This document shows positions 27,126 to 35,821 of a stretch of DNA of 45,130 nt, in pieces. This DNA is from Mycobacterium sp. 1465703.0 (GTDB lineage Bacteria; Actinomycetota; Actinomycetes; Mycobacteriales; Mycobacteriaceae). Both the position numbers and the translations under genes were made by a program. How positions within the stretch are numbered: position 1 is the stretch's first letter; each line of letters begins with the position of its first letter. Below the pieces are notes generated by a model. The model was not told the DNA's origin, ran no database searches, and was given only the letters and a program-made list of their open reading frames with translations. The stretch is taken from positions 1 to 45,130 of the forward strand of contig NZ_LZKU01000011.1 in the NCBI RefSeq assembly GCF_001672975.1, given 5' to 3'.

Positions 27126-27743
27126 TTAGCGCACGCCGCGCGGCCGGAACTGAATGCTCACCCGCGGACCGACAGGCGCCGTGGTCTTGGGCACCGCATG
27201 CTCCCAGGTGCGCTGACATGACCCGCCCATCACCAGGAGATCCCCATGCGCCTGCGGTAGCCGTAGCGACGGGCCGCCGCCACGGCGCCGCATCGCAAAG
27301 GAGCGGGTGGCGCCCAGGCTGACGATCGCCACCATGGTGTCCTCAGAACTGCTGCGGCCGATGGTGTCGCCATGCCAGGCCACACTGTCCGAGCCGTCGC
27401 GATAACAACACAGCCCGACCGTGGTGAACGGCTCACCGAGCTCGCCGGCATAGATGTCGTTGAGCCGGCGCCGCAGCCGGGCCAGCTCCGGATGCGGCGG
27501 CTCATCGACCGTCAGGTCGTGAAAACTCACCAGCCTCGGTACGTCGACCACCCGGTCGTACATCTGCCGGCGCTCCTCGCGCCACGGCACGGTCGACAGC
27601 AAGGCCTCGAGCAGGTCATCGGCGTCGGTGAGCCAGCCGGCGCGGATTTCTATGAACGCGCCGTCGCTGAGTTGTCTGCGCTCGGTGTGCTGGAACAGGG
27701 AGCCTTGGACCGCGATCTCCACGGATGCGAGTTTATCGCACAT
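27126..27743 (-). CDS. AlkB-like 2-oxoglutarate/Fe(II) dioxygenase (Rv1000c-like)
   Basis: 205 residues, double-stranded beta-helix dioxygenase. Iron ligands His124 and Asp126 (WHGD) and His182 (TWEHAV) and the 2-oxoglutarate Arg194 (GPRVSIQFR) are all present. The nucleotide-recognition region includes PRLVSFHDL. Members repair alkylated bases in DNA or RNA by oxidative demethylation. A start at GTG 27722 (198 residues) may be the real one: TAAACT, a TANNNT box at 27730-27735, lies seven bases before it inside the longer frame, as in leaderless genes. Confidence 0.88.
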   Translation of the reverse strand: MCDKLASVEIAVQGSLFQHTERRQLSDGAFIEIRAGWLTDADDLLEALLSTVPWREERRQMYDRVVDVPRLVSFHDLTVDEPPHPELARLRRRLNDIYAGELGEPFTTVGLCCYRDGSDSVAWHGDTIGRSSSEDTMVAIVSLGATRSFAMRRRGGGPSLRLPQAHGDLLVMGGSCQRTWEHAVPKTTAPVGPRVSIQFRPRGVR

Positions 27744-27804
27744 TCGTTCGATGGCGGGGGGTGCGCGACGGGTGTGTGACGGGACCGGGCGGCGCCGGCG
27801 CCGC

Positions 27805-27810
27805 TACGGT
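27805..27810 (+). promoter_or_regulatory. Leaderless-type -10 box for arcA
   Basis: TACGGT (TANNNT) ends six bases before the GTG start codon of arcA, and no ribosome binding site is seen, suggesting leaderless transcription. Confidence 0.45.
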
Positions 27811-27816
27811 TGAGCT

Positions 27817-29028
27817 GTGGGTGTTGTTGAGCTGGGCACCAATTCCGAGGTCGGCGCGCTGCGCGTGGTCATCCTGCACCGCCCCGGTGCCGAGCTGCTC
27901 CGGCTCAACCCGCGCAACGTCGACCAGCTGCTGTTCGACGGCCTGCCTTGGGTCGCCCGCGCGCAAGAAGAGCATGACCAGTTTTCGTCGCTGTTGCGGT
28001 CGCGCGGCATCGAGGTGCTACTGCTGTCGGATCTGCTCACCGAGGCGCTGACCCACAGTGGAGCCGCCCGGATGCAGGGCGTAGCGGCCGCCGTCGATGC
28101 GCGACGGCTGGGAGTGCCGTTGGCGCAAGAGCTTTCGGCCTATCTGCGCGGCCTCGAGCCGGCCCGGCTGGCCCAGGTGCTGATCGCCGGCATGACATTC
28201 AACGAGTTGCCCTCGGACACCCGGACCGACGTGTCGTTGGTGCTGCGCATGCACCATGGCGGCGATTTCGTCATCGACCCACTGCCCAACCTGGTGTTCA
28301 CCCGCGACTCGTCGATCTGGATCGGCCGGCGGGTGGTGATCCCGACGCTGGCGCTGCGCGCCCGCGTCCGCGAGGCGTCGCTGACCGATCTCATCTACGC
28401 CCATCACCCGCGGTTCACCGGCGTGCGGCGTGCCTACGAATCGCGCACCGCCCCGGTCGAGGGCGGCGACGTGCTGTTGCTGGCGCCCGGCGTGGTCGCG
28501 GTCGGGGTCGGGGAGCGGACCACCCCCGCCGGTGCCGAAGCGTTGGCCCGCAGCCTGTTTGACGACGACCTGGCACACACCGTGCTCGCGGTGCCGATCG
28601 CCCAGCGGCGTGCCCAGATGCATCTGGACACGGTGTGCACCATGGTCGACATCGACACGGTGGTGATCTACGCCAACATCGTCGACTCGTTGTCCGCCTT
28701 CACCCTCGCACGCACGCCGGACGGAGTGGCCATCAGCGACGAGGCGCCCTTCCTGGAGGCCGCGGCCAAGGCGATGGAGATCGACCAGCTGCGGGTCATC
28801 GATACCGGGCTGGATCCCGTCGTCGCCGAACGCGAGCAGTGGGACGACGGCAACAACACGCTGGCGCTGGCGCCCGGCGTGGTGGTCGCCTATGAGCGCA
28901 ACGTGCAGACCAACAGTCGCTTGCAGGAGGCCGGCATCGAGGTGCTGACCATCGCCGGATCGGAACTGGGCACCGGCCGCGGTGGCCCCCGGTGCATGTC
29001 CTGTCCGGTCGCCCGCGACCTGTTGTAG
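27817..29028 (+). CDS. arcA: Arginine deiminase ArcA
   Basis: Hydrolyses L-arginine to citrulline and ammonia, 403 residues. Guanidine-modifying fold with substrate residues in NLVFTRDSS (about 160), [11 protein letters not shown] (about 213) and a His in [13 protein letters not shown] (about 270). The nucleophile is Cys393 in [11 protein letters not shown], ten residues from the C-terminus. No other arginine-deiminase-pathway gene (transcarbamylase, carbamate kinase) is adjacent, so it acts alone here, as Rv1001 does in M. tuberculosis. Its stop codon and that of the convergent pmt gene form a perfect palindrome, TAGCGG-A-CCGCTA. Confidence 0.96.
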   Translation: MGVVELGTNSEVGALRVVILHRPGAELLRLNPRNVDQLLFDGLPWVARAQEEHDQFSSLLRSRGIEVLLLSDLLTEALTHSGAARMQGVAAAVDARRLGVPLAQELSAYLRGLEPARLAQVLIAGMTFNELPSDTRTDVSLVLRMHHGGDFVIDPLPNLVFTRDSSIWIGRRVVIPTLALRARVREASLTDLIYAHHPRFTGVRRAYESRTAPVEGGDVLLLAPGVVAVGVGERTTPAGAEALARSLFDDDLAHTVLAVPIAQRRAQMHLDTVCTMVDIDTVVIYANIVDSLSAFTLARTPDGVAISDEAPFLEAAAKAMEIDQLRVIDTGLDPVVAEREQWDDGNNTLALAPGVVVAYERNVQTNSRLQEAGIEVLTIAGSELGTGRGGPRCMSCPVARDLL

Positions 29029-29035
29029 CGGACCG

Positions 29036-30631
29036 CTAACGCCAGCTGGGCAGCCAGATCTCCATGTTCCACGTCTGCTGCGAAATCGGCAGCCCGGTCA
29101 GCACTGGGAACAGCCACGCGAAATTGGTCACCACCAACGCCACGTAGGCGCACACGACGATCAGCCCCAGCGTCCGTCGCTCCGAATTGGGCTGGAGCCG
29201 CAGCCGGCGTACCGGCGCGCCCGGGGTGTAGAGAATGTCGCCGCAAATCAGCGCGATGGCCATCACCAGGAACGGCGCCATGGTGGCCGCATAGAAGAAG
29301 TACATCTGCCGATCGATGTCGGCGAACCATGGCAACCAGCCGGCGCAGTAGCCGACCAACACCGCGGCGTAGCGCCAGTCGCAGCGCACCAACATGCGCC
29401 ACAACGCGAAAACCAGGACCGGCACCGCCAACCACCACATCGCCGGCGTGCCCACCAGCATTTCGGCCTTGACGCAGGATTGGGCTCCGCAACCGGGTAC
29501 GTTCTGCTGGTCGATGGCATAGAGCACCGGCCGCAACGACATCGGCCAGCTCCACGGTTTGGATTCCCACGGGTGGTAGTTGCCCGCGGCGTTCGTCAAG
29601 CCCGCATGGAATTGGAACGCCTTGGCGGTGTAGTGCCACAGCGATCGGATGGCGTCGGGCAGCGGTAGCACCGAATGCGGACCGATCGTCTGGCCCACCT
29701 CGTGGCGGTCGATCGCGGTCTCGGAGGCAAACCACGGGGCGTAGCTGGCCAGATACACCAACACCGGGATAACGCCCAACGCGTACGCAGTGGGGATGAG
29801 GTCGCGCCGCAACGTCCCCAGCCAGGGCCGGATCACCTGGTACTGACGCCGCGCCGCCACGTCGAACGCCAGCGACATGGCGCCGAAGAACAGCACGAAG
29901 TACAGGCCGGACCACTTTGTGCCGCAGGCCAATCCGAGCAGGACCCCGGCGCCGAAGCGCCACCACCGGACCCCCAGCCGTGGACCCCACATCGTGTCGG
30001 CGTGGCGTCCCTCCATCAGCGCGATGTGCATCCGTTGCCGAACCTGGTCGCGGTCGACGATGAGCGCGCCGAACGCCGCGACCACAAAGAACGTGAGTAT
30101 GCCGTCCAGCAACGCGGTACGCGCCGCGACAAAGCTGACGCCGTCGCAGATCACCAGTACGCCGGCGACCGCGCCGACCAACGTCGAGCGGCTGATCCGC
30201 CGGACGATCCGCATCACCAGCGCCACCATCACCACGCCGAGCAGCGCGCCGGTGAACCGCCAGCCGATGCCGTTGTAGCCGAAGATCGCCTCACCGAGCG
30301 CGATCAGTTGCTTGCCGACCGGCGGGTGGACAACCAGACCGAACCCCGGATTGTCTTCCACCCCGTGGTTGTGCAGCGCCTGCCAGGCCTGCGGCGCGTA
30401 ATGCTTTTCATCGAAGACCGGCGTGCCGCCATCGGTGGGGGAGCCCAGGTTCAGGAAGCGGGTGACCGCGGCCACCAGCGTGATCACGCCGGTCACCACC
30501 CAGCCGCGGACCTGATCGGTCGGCCCGAAATCGGCCACCGGAACCAGCGGCCCGGGACTGACGATAGGCACCACGCGCTCCTTAACGGCACCCTCCATGT
30601 CCAAGGGGGATTCGCGGGGCGGGGCGGTCAT
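29036..30631 (-). CDS. pmt: Polyprenol-phosphate-mannose--protein mannosyltransferase (Pmt)
   Basis: GT39 protein O-mannosyltransferase, 531 residues, about 11 TM segments. It adds mannose to Ser/Thr of proteins exported by Sec, using polyprenyl-phosphate-mannose. The N-terminal tail (about 1-45) is cytoplasmic. The first extracytoplasmic loop has the catalytic acidic pair in TPVFDEKHYAPQAWQ (about residue 75). GTKWSGLYFVLFFG lies near residue 240. It matches Rv1002c. The ATG was chosen over longer frames because the protein family N-terminus (VVPIVSPGPLVPVADFG) follows closely and a -10 box sits seven bases upstream. The secreted lipoproteins in this window are plausible clients (inference). 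Confidence 0.95.
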   Translation of the reverse strand: MTAPPRESPLDMEGAVKERVVPIVSPGPLVPVADFGPTDQVRGWVVTGVITLVAAVTRFLNLGSPTDGGTPVFDEKHYAPQAWQALHNHGVEDNPGFGLVVHPPVGKQLIALGEAIFGYNGIGWRFTGALLGVVMVALVMRIVRRISRSTLVGAVAGVLVICDGVSFVAARTALLDGILTFFVVAAFGALIVDRDQVRQRMHIALMEGRHADTMWGPRLGVRWWRFGAGVLLGLACGTKWSGLYFVLFFGAMSLAFDVAARRQYQVIRPWLGTLRRDLIPTAYALGVIPVLVYLASYAPWFASETAIDRHEVGQTIGPHSVLPLPDAIRSLWHYTAKAFQFHAGLTNAAGNYHPWESKPWSWPMSLRPVLYAIDQQNVPGCGAQSCVKAEMLVGTPAMWWLAVPVLVFALWRMLVRCDWRYAAVLVGYCAGWLPWFADIDRQMYFFYAATMAPFLVMAIALICGDILYTPGAPVRRLRLQPNSERRTLGLIVVCAYVALVVTNFAWLFPVLTGLPISQQTWNMEIWLPSWR

Positions 30632-30638
30632 CACGTCG

Positions 30639-30648
30639 ATCGTAGGCT
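30639..30648. promoter_or_regulatory. Overlapping divergent -10 boxes for pmt and rsmI
   Basis: On the plus strand TAGGCT (30643-30648) ends seven bases before the rsmI ATG. On the minus strand TACGAT (30644 to 30639) ends seven bases before the pmt ATG. The two boxes share the central TA pair. Both fit leaderless promoters, and the start codons are only 24 bases apart. Confidence 0.5.
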
Positions 30649-30655
30649 GTCGATC

Positions 30656-31492
30656 ATGACCACCGGCCGCCTGTTGCTGGGCGCGACCCCACTGGGCCAG
30701 CCGTCGGACGCCTCCCCCCGCCTGCTCGACGCCCTGGCCCGAGCCGATGTGGTGGCCGCCGAAGACACCCGCCGGGTGCGCACCTTGGCCAAAGCCGTGG
30801 ACGTGCGGATCAGCGGTCGGGTGGTCAGCATGTTCGACCAGGTCGAGTCCTCGCGGGTGGACTCCTTGATCGCGGCCATCCACGCGGGCGCGACGGTGCT
30901 GGTGGTCAGCGACGCCGGAATGCCGCTGATCAGCGACCCCGGTTACCGGCTGGTGACGGCCTGCGTGGCGGCCGGCCTGCCGGTGGCATGCCTGCCGGGG
31001 CCGTCGGCGGTGACGACCGCGCTGGCCGTGTCCGGGCTCCCGGCGGAGAAGTTCTGCTTCGAGGGATTCGCGCCACGCAAGAAGGCGGCGCGGCGGACCT
31101 GGCTGGATTCCCTGGCCGACGAGCGGCGCACCTGTGTGTTCTTCGAATCACCGCGCCGGCTGTCCGCCTGCCTGCAGGACGCCGTCGAGCGGCTCGGCGG
31201 CGCACGCCGCGCCGCTGTCTGCCGGGAACTGACCAAGGTGCACGAGGAAGTGGTGCGTGGCTCGCTCGACGAGCTGGCGGCCTGGGCACACGACGGGGTG
31301 CTCGGCGAGATCACCGTGGTGCTGGCCGGCGCCACCCCGCGCGCCGACCTGCCGTCGCTGGTCGCCGAGGTCGAGGAGCAGGTCGCCGGCGGCATCCGCA
31401 TCAAGGACGCGTGCGGCGAGGTGGCCGCCGCCCACCCGGGAGTGCGGTCCCGCCAGCTCTACGACGCCGTGCTGCAATCCCGACGCGGTTGA
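30656..31492 (+). CDS. rsmI: 16S rRNA (cytidine(1402)-2'-O)-methyltransferase RsmI
   Basis: 278-residue SAM-dependent methyltransferase of the tetrapyrrole-methylase fold that methylates C1402 in the ribosomal P site. It starts GRLLLGATPLGQPSDASPR. It contains EDTRRVRTLAKA near residue 37, the VSDAGMPLISDPGYRLV segment near 85, and PGPSAVTTALAVSGLP near 112, all signature regions. The C-terminal region includes RIKDACGEVAAAHPGVRSRQ. The ATG is favoured by the start of homology and a -10 box at leaderless distance. It diverges from pmt and converges with pabB across 10 bases. Confidence 0.95.
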   Translation: MTTGRLLLGATPLGQPSDASPRLLDALARADVVAAEDTRRVRTLAKAVDVRISGRVVSMFDQVESSRVDSLIAAIHAGATVLVVSDAGMPLISDPGYRLVTACVAAGLPVACLPGPSAVTTALAVSGLPAEKFCFEGFAPRKKAARRTWLDSLADERRTCVFFESPRRLSACLQDAVERLGGARRAAVCRELTKVHEEVVRGSLDELAAWAHDGVLGEITVVLAGATPRADLPSLVAEVEEQVAGGIRIKDACGEVAAAHPGVRSRQLYDAVLQSRRG

Positions 31493-31502
31493 GGCCGGTC
31501 GG

Positions 31503-32753
31503 TCAGCCCGCCGAGCTGGCGGCCGCGACGGACGGCAGCCCGACGATGGGCGACGCCTTGTGCAGGCATTCGGCCCACTCGGCGTCCGGGTCGGAATCGG
31601 CGGTGATCCCGCCGCCGACACCCAGCAGCGCGCCGCCGGCGGCATCGAATTCGACGGTGCGGATCGCGACGTTCAGCTCACACCCCGCCACAGGTGATGC
31701 CAATCCGATTGTGCCACAATAGATTCCGCGACGATACGGTTCCCATTGCGAGAGCAGTTGCCGGGCCCGGTGTTTGGGCGTCCCGGTGACCGAGGCCGGC
31801 GGGAAGGTGGCGTCCAGTAGCGCCGCCGTCGGTAGGTCGGGCCGAACCTGCGCCGACACCGTGGACACCAGGTGCCATACGCCCGGCGCCCGCCGCACGA
31901 CCAGCAGTTCGGGCACGGTCACCGTGCCGACGATCGCCACCCGGCCGAGGTCGTTGCGCACCAGGTCGACGATCATGATGTTCTCGGCCACCTCTTTCGG
32001 CGACGCGCGCAGCGCCGACGGCCAGGCATCCAACGGCAAGGTGCCCTTGATCGGGCTGGACGTGACGATCGTGCCGCACCGCCGCAGGAAAAGCTCCGGC
32101 GACAGCGACGCCACCGCACCCCAGCTGCCGGCCAGATAGCCGGCCCGGGCCGGGGAGGTGCGGGCCACGCCGTCGATGAAGAAGTCCAGCGGAGCGCCGG
32201 TGATCGTCCCGGCGAACTGCGTGCATACGCAGGCCTGGTAGACCTCGCCGGCGCGGATCGCTTCCAGGCAGGACAGCACCCCGTCGCGATGCGCCGCCCG
32301 GTCGGCGACGCCCCAGTCGATCCGGCATTCGTGCGGCGCGGCCGCGGGTGTGGCCAGCGCGACGGCCAGCCAATCCGGCATCGGCGCGCCGGACAGACTC
32401 TCGTACCACCAGTGGCCGTCGCGGTCGCGGCGCAGCACGCAGTCGGTCCAGCCGCCGGCGGCCTCGGGGATTCGATTGGGCTGGGCGTCGGCGCCGGGGT
32501 CGGGATACGACAGGTAGCCGATCCAGCCGCCTCCCACCGCGTGCGGTTCCAGTGTCCGCGACGGCTGAACCGCGAAGACGTCGTCGACATGCGCCGGGCG
32601 CACCGACACGCTCGGCGCGATCACCGCCAGCGCGCCGAACCATTCGCCGGTCAGCGCGGCCGGCGGCGGCAGCCCGAGCCGGCTGGTGGCATCACCCACC
32701 GCGCGCAGCACCCCAGGTGCGGCGCCAAGGTCGCCGAGCCGCTCGATTCGCAC
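31503..32753 (-). CDS. pabB: Aminodeoxychorismate synthase component I (PabB)
   Basis: 416-residue chorismate-using enzyme that makes 4-amino-4-deoxychorismate for folate. The C-terminal chorismate-binding domain (about 150-410) has SSPIKGTLPLDAWPS, where the Lys of PIKGT marks aminodeoxychorismate synthase rather than anthranilate synthase. IMIVDLVRNDLGRV and TFPPASVTGTPKHRA follow in family order. The shorter N-terminal domain is less conserved. GTG start. It matches Rv1005c, though shorter than I recall for that protein. The membrane-protein gene I recall between the rsmI and pabB homologues in M. tuberculosis (Rv1004c) is absent. Confidence 0.92.
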   Translation of the reverse strand: MRIERLGDLGAAPGVLRAVGDATSRLGLPPPAALTGEWFGALAVIAPSVSVRPAHVDDVFAVQPSRTLEPHAVGGGWIGYLSYPDPGADAQPNRIPEAAGGWTDCVLRRDRDGHWWYESLSGAPMPDWLAVALATPAAAPHECRIDWGVADRAAHRDGVLSCLEAIRAGEVYQACVCTQFAGTITGAPLDFFIDGVARTSPARAGYLAGSWGAVASLSPELFLRRCGTIVTSSPIKGTLPLDAWPSALRASPKEVAENIMIVDLVRNDLGRVAIVGTVTVPELLVVRRAPGVWHLVSTVSAQVRPDLPTAALLDATFPPASVTGTPKHRARQLLSQWEPYRRGIYCGTIGLASPVAGCELNVAIRTVEFDAAGGALLGVGGGITADSDPDAEWAECLHKASPIVGLPSVAAASSAG

Positions 32754-32804
32754 AGCCCTAGCTTGACAGAGCGGCGGGGATTCGCACTTTCAGTGCTCGC
32801 GCGC

Positions 32805-33716
32805 TCAGCTGCGGCTGATGTCGCGGGCGGTGGCCAGCGCCGCCAGTTTCTGCGGATTGCGCATCACATAGAAGTTGGTGATCTTGTCCTCGACGATCTC
32901 CAGCGTGATCACGCCTTCGAGCTGTTCGCCGAGGTAGAGCAACACCGCCGGGGCGCTGTTGCAGGTCACCATGTCCACCCGCACCGCGCCCATGGTTGCC
33001 GCCCGGCGCATCAGCCCGGCGATCGCGCGGGCCACCTTCTCGGCGCCGACCACCGGCCGGCGGGCGGCGCTCACCACGCCGCCGCTGTCGGCGGTCCAGG
33101 TGGCGTCCGGGGCGAGCATCGTCATCAGCGCTTCCACGTCGCCGCCGGCGGCCGTGGCCAGAAACTGCGCGGTGATTTCGGCATTGCGTTGCGGGTCCAC
33201 GGTGTCGAATCGCTTGCGCCGCGACCGCACGTGTTCGCGTGCCCGGTGCGCCACCTGCCGCACGGTGGGCGCCGGCCTGCCCACCGCCTCGGCGATCTCG
33301 CCGTAGTCGAAACCGAACACCTCGCGCAGCACGAACACCGCCCGCTCGTCGGGACTCAACGTCTCCAGCAACACCAGCATCGCCATCGAAATCGACTCCG
33401 CCAGAACGACATCGGCCGAGGGATCCTGCTCCTCGAGCAGCAGCGGCTCGGGCAACCACGGGCCGACGTAATCCTCGCGCCGGCGAGCACCGGCCCGCAG
33501 CGAGTTCAGCGCCTGACGGGTGACCAGCTGGGCCAGGTACGACTTGGTGTCGCGTACCGTCGCCAAGTCGACCGCCGCCCAGCGCAGATAGCTGTCCTGC
33601 AAGACATCGTCGGCCTCGGTCGCCGAGCCCAGCATCTCGTAGGCGATGGTGAACAGCAGTGGCCGCAGCAAAGTGAACCGTTCGGCGTGCTCGCTGCCGG
33701 TCGGTGCTTGCGTCAT
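32805..33716 (-). CDS. ECF41-type RNA polymerase sigma factor with SnoaL-like C-terminal domain
   Basis: 303 residues. Sigma region 2 (about 12-80) has the core-binding DVLQDSYLRWAAVD. The linker carries WLPEP at 87-91, a hallmark of ECF41. Region 4 (about 115-165) has YGEIAEAVGRPAPTVRQVAHR. A SnoaL/NTF2-like domain (about 175-290) follows, with DSGG at 210-213 and NPQK at 287-290 where the group typically has DGGG and NPDK. In ECF41 factors this domain controls activity in place of a separate anti-sigma. SigJ is the M. tuberculosis relative I recall. The ATG overlaps the stop of the oxidoreductase gene by four bases (ATGA). Confidence 0.9.
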   Translation of the reverse strand: MTQAPTGSEHAERFTLLRPLLFTIAYEMLGSATEADDVLQDSYLRWAAVDLATVRDTKSYLAQLVTRQALNSLRAGARRREDYVGPWLPEPLLLEEQDPSADVVLAESISMAMLVLLETLSPDERAVFVLREVFGFDYGEIAEAVGRPAPTVRQVAHRAREHVRSRRKRFDTVDPQRNAEITAQFLATAAGGDVEALMTMLAPDATWTADSGGVVSAARRPVVGAEKVARAIAGLMRRAATMGAVRVDMVTCNSAPAVLLYLGEQLEGVITLEIVEDKITNFYVMRNPQKLAALATARDISRS

Positions 33717-34900
33717 CGCGCGGCGACCTCCTCGTCGACGACTGCCCACTCGGGCCGCTTGCCGCCCTTGATCCAGAGGTACGAACCGGGCTTGGCGGCC
33801 TCTCGCCGAATGGACCACAGCGTGCCCTTGCAGATCGCCTCCTTGATCGAAGCCGCCGCGCGGCCACCGAGGAACATGTTCACCGGGGTGTCGTCGCTGC
33901 GGGAGAACTGCACGGTGGCGTGCGAGCGGCCCAGGCTGATGCACTGCCCGACGAACGCCTGGCTCAGCGGCGCTGGCGCCTCGCCACCGATGCGGCTCAG
34001 CACGGTGTTGGCGGCCTGGGCGCCCATCGGGCCGGCGGCCTGGCAGCTCATCCGCAACGGTTGACCGGACGGCGCGGCGGCGTCACCCGCGGCGACGATC
34101 CGCTCGTCGTCGATGCTGGTCAGTGTCTCGTCGGTGAGCAGCCGGCCCATCGGGTCGGTGTGCAGCCCGCTGCGGGTGGCCAGATCCGGCACGGTGAATC
34201 CGGCCGTCCAGATGGTCGCCCCGCTGGGCAGCACAACGCCATCGGTGAGCACCACCCCATCCCAGCGGACCTCGGCCACGGCCACCGACTCCAGCACGTT
34301 GACGCCCAGGTGCCGAAGCTGCTTGGCCACCGAGCGCCGGCCCCGCTTGCTCAGCGACGGACCGAGGACGGGGCCGCAGACCAGGGTCACCGGGCGCCCG
34401 CGCTCGGCCAGCTCGGAGGCGGTTTCGATGCCGGTCAACCCGCCACCGACCACGGTGATGGGTGCGGGCAGCGGCAGGTCGGTGAGCGCATAGTGCAGCC
34501 GCTGCGCGCTCTCCAGGTCGGCGACCGAGTGCGCGAATTCCGCAACGCCTGGCACCGTCGATGCGGCCGCTCCGGTGCTGCCCACGGCGTAGATCAGGTA
34601 GTCGTAGGTCAGCTCGGCGCCCGAGGTCAGCTCGATCCGCCGGTCGGCGGTGTCGATGACCTCGACGCTGTCGACGATCAGCCGGATCCCCTCGCCGAGC
34701 AGCGTCGCGTAGTCGGCGGTGGCGGTGCCGGTGTCGGCAACCAACTGGTGCAACCGAATTCGCTCGACGAAGACCGGCCGGGGGTTCACCACGGTGATGT
34801 CGACGTCCGGGCGCTGGCGCAGATGGTTGGCCGCCAGGGTTCCGGCGTATCCGGCGCCGACAACGACGACGTGGGTTCTTTCGGGGGCCACCTGGGTCAT
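33713..34900 (-). CDS. FAD-dependent NAD(P)/FAD oxidoreductase (NDH-2/AIFM2-like)
   Basis: 395 residues. The FAD-binding Rossmann motif VVVVGAGYAGTLAANHL lies at about 11-27, the second nucleotide-binding motif TVVGGGLTGIETASEL near 150, and the FAD-closing IVAAGDAAAP near 298. The C-terminus lacks an obvious membrane helix. GGAG precedes the ATG. It is translationally coupled to the ECF41 sigma gene downstream. ECF41 factors usually adjoin carboxymuconolactone decarboxylases, oxidoreductases or epimerases, so this gene is a probable target of the sigma factor. The physiological electron donor and acceptor are unknown. Confidence 0.85.
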   Translation of the reverse strand: MTQVAPERTHVVVVGAGYAGTLAANHLRQRPDVDITVVNPRPVFVERIRLHQLVADTGTATADYATLLGEGIRLIVDSVEVIDTADRRIELTSGAELTYDYLIYAVGSTGAAASTVPGVAEFAHSVADLESAQRLHYALTDLPLPAPITVVGGGLTGIETASELAERGRPVTLVCGPVLGPSLSKRGRRSVAKQLRHLGVNVLESVAVAEVRWDGVVLTDGVVLPSGATIWTAGFTVPDLATRSGLHTDPMGRLLTDETLTSIDDERIVAAGDAAAPSGQPLRMSCQAAGPMGAQAANTVLSRIGGEAPAPLSQAFVGQCISLGRSHATVQFSRSDDTPVNMFLGGRAAASIKEAICKGTLWSIRREAAKPGSYLWIKGGKRPEWAVVDEEVAAR

Positions 34901-34987
34901 GGCTGTCTCCTATTCGTGAGGACCTGTGCCCTTGAGACACCGCAGACCCGCCGAGCGTGACAGGCGCGCCCGCAATTGTGACCCGCC

Positions 34988-35821
34988 TCACTGCGCAGTT
35001 GGCCGTGGCCGCCTGTCCGCGTGCGACTGAACATCCTCGGGAAAGAAGGTGAAGCTGTTCACGTAGACCCCTCGAGGGGCCCAGTCGTTTTCCTTGTTGC
35101 CGAGGTTGGCCGGGTCTTGGTGCCGGGCCGGGTCGAACTCCTCTATCGGCCGCCAAGCATCACCGCGATCGAAGTAACCCGCGTAACCCAGACCGTTCAA
35201 AAACCGAGTGACCTCGGCGACGGCGTTCGGGCGATGGCGTTCCTCGGCTTCCAGGAGGACCGCTGGTCGATTTCTTAAGAGTGTGTCTGCGGCGCCTTGC
35301 AAAACGGCCAGTTCATGGCCCTCGACGTCGATCTTGATCATGCCGACGTTGTGCAGATGCAAGTCGTCGAGTCGGGTGACTGGTACGTCGATGCTCTGCA
35401 CTTCACTGCCATCCACGTCGCTGAGGGCATTGTTGCTGTCGATGGTGCTGCGACCTGGCTCGGACCCAACCACACGCATGGAAGTCATGCCACCTGTGTC
35501 CGACAGCGCCACCGCTTCCACCCGGACCGCAGCGCCGACGGCATCGAACATCGTGGTCAAGTCGCGGGCCTGGCCTGGCCGGGGCTCGAACGCGATCACC
35601 GACAGCGAAGACGCCAGCATTGCGATCGTGAATTCCCCGACGTCTGCTCCGATGTCCAGCGAAACCCGGTTCGGGTCGCATAACGAGGCCGCAAGCCGCA
35701 CGTCCGGCCGGGATTCGCCGAGTCGTCGCAGCATGCGGTACTTCCGCCACCAGAACAAGCGTGGGGCGAATTTCTTTGCCGCTGGCGCGAACCAATGCTT
35801 GACCGAACGTGTGACGGGCAT
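34988..35821 (-). CDS. FkbM-family SAM-dependent methyltransferase
   Basis: 277 residues. The SAM-binding motif I SLDIGADVGEFTIAML lies at about 54-69, and VIAFEPRPGQ (about 75-84) supplies the acidic residue for the ribose. The FkbM signature MIKIDVEGHELAVLQGA lies near residue 160, followed by LLEAEERH. The basic N-terminus with several aromatic residues may contact a membrane. FkbM enzymes often O-methylate sugars in polysaccharides and glycolipids. It is divergent from the lipoprotein/c-di-GMP/Wzz locus and is plausibly part of it (inference). A TAGGGT box 33 bases upstream of the ATG is a possible -10. Confidence 0.88.
   Translation of the reverse strand: MPVTRSVKHWFAPAAKKFAPRLFWWRKYRMLRRLGESRPDVRLAASLCDPNRVSLDIGADVGEFTIAMLASSLSVIAFEPRPGQARDLTTMFDAVGAAVRVEAVALSDTGGMTSMRVVGSEPGRSTIDSNNALSDVDGSEVQSIDVPVTRLDDLHLHNVGMIKIDVEGHELAVLQGAADTLLRNRPAVLLEAEERHRPNAVAEVTRFLNGLGYAGYFDRGDAWRPIEEFDPARHQDPANLGNKENDWAPRGVYVNSFTFFPEDVQSHADRRPRPTAQ

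Noticed and set aside
29675..30655. Upstream extension of the rsmI frame
   Set aside because: It runs antisense through pmt. The RsmI homology starts at the ATG at 30656, where a -10 box lies at leaderless distance.
30632..30883. N-terminal extension of Pmt
   Set aside because: It is antisense to the start of rsmI and contributes no membrane or catalytic segment.
31872..34064. A 730-codon open frame on the plus strand opposite pabB and the sigma factor gene
   Set aside because: It is antisense to two well-supported genes, rich in Arg/His/Pro/Gln as expected for a GC-rich shadow frame, and shows no domain motif.
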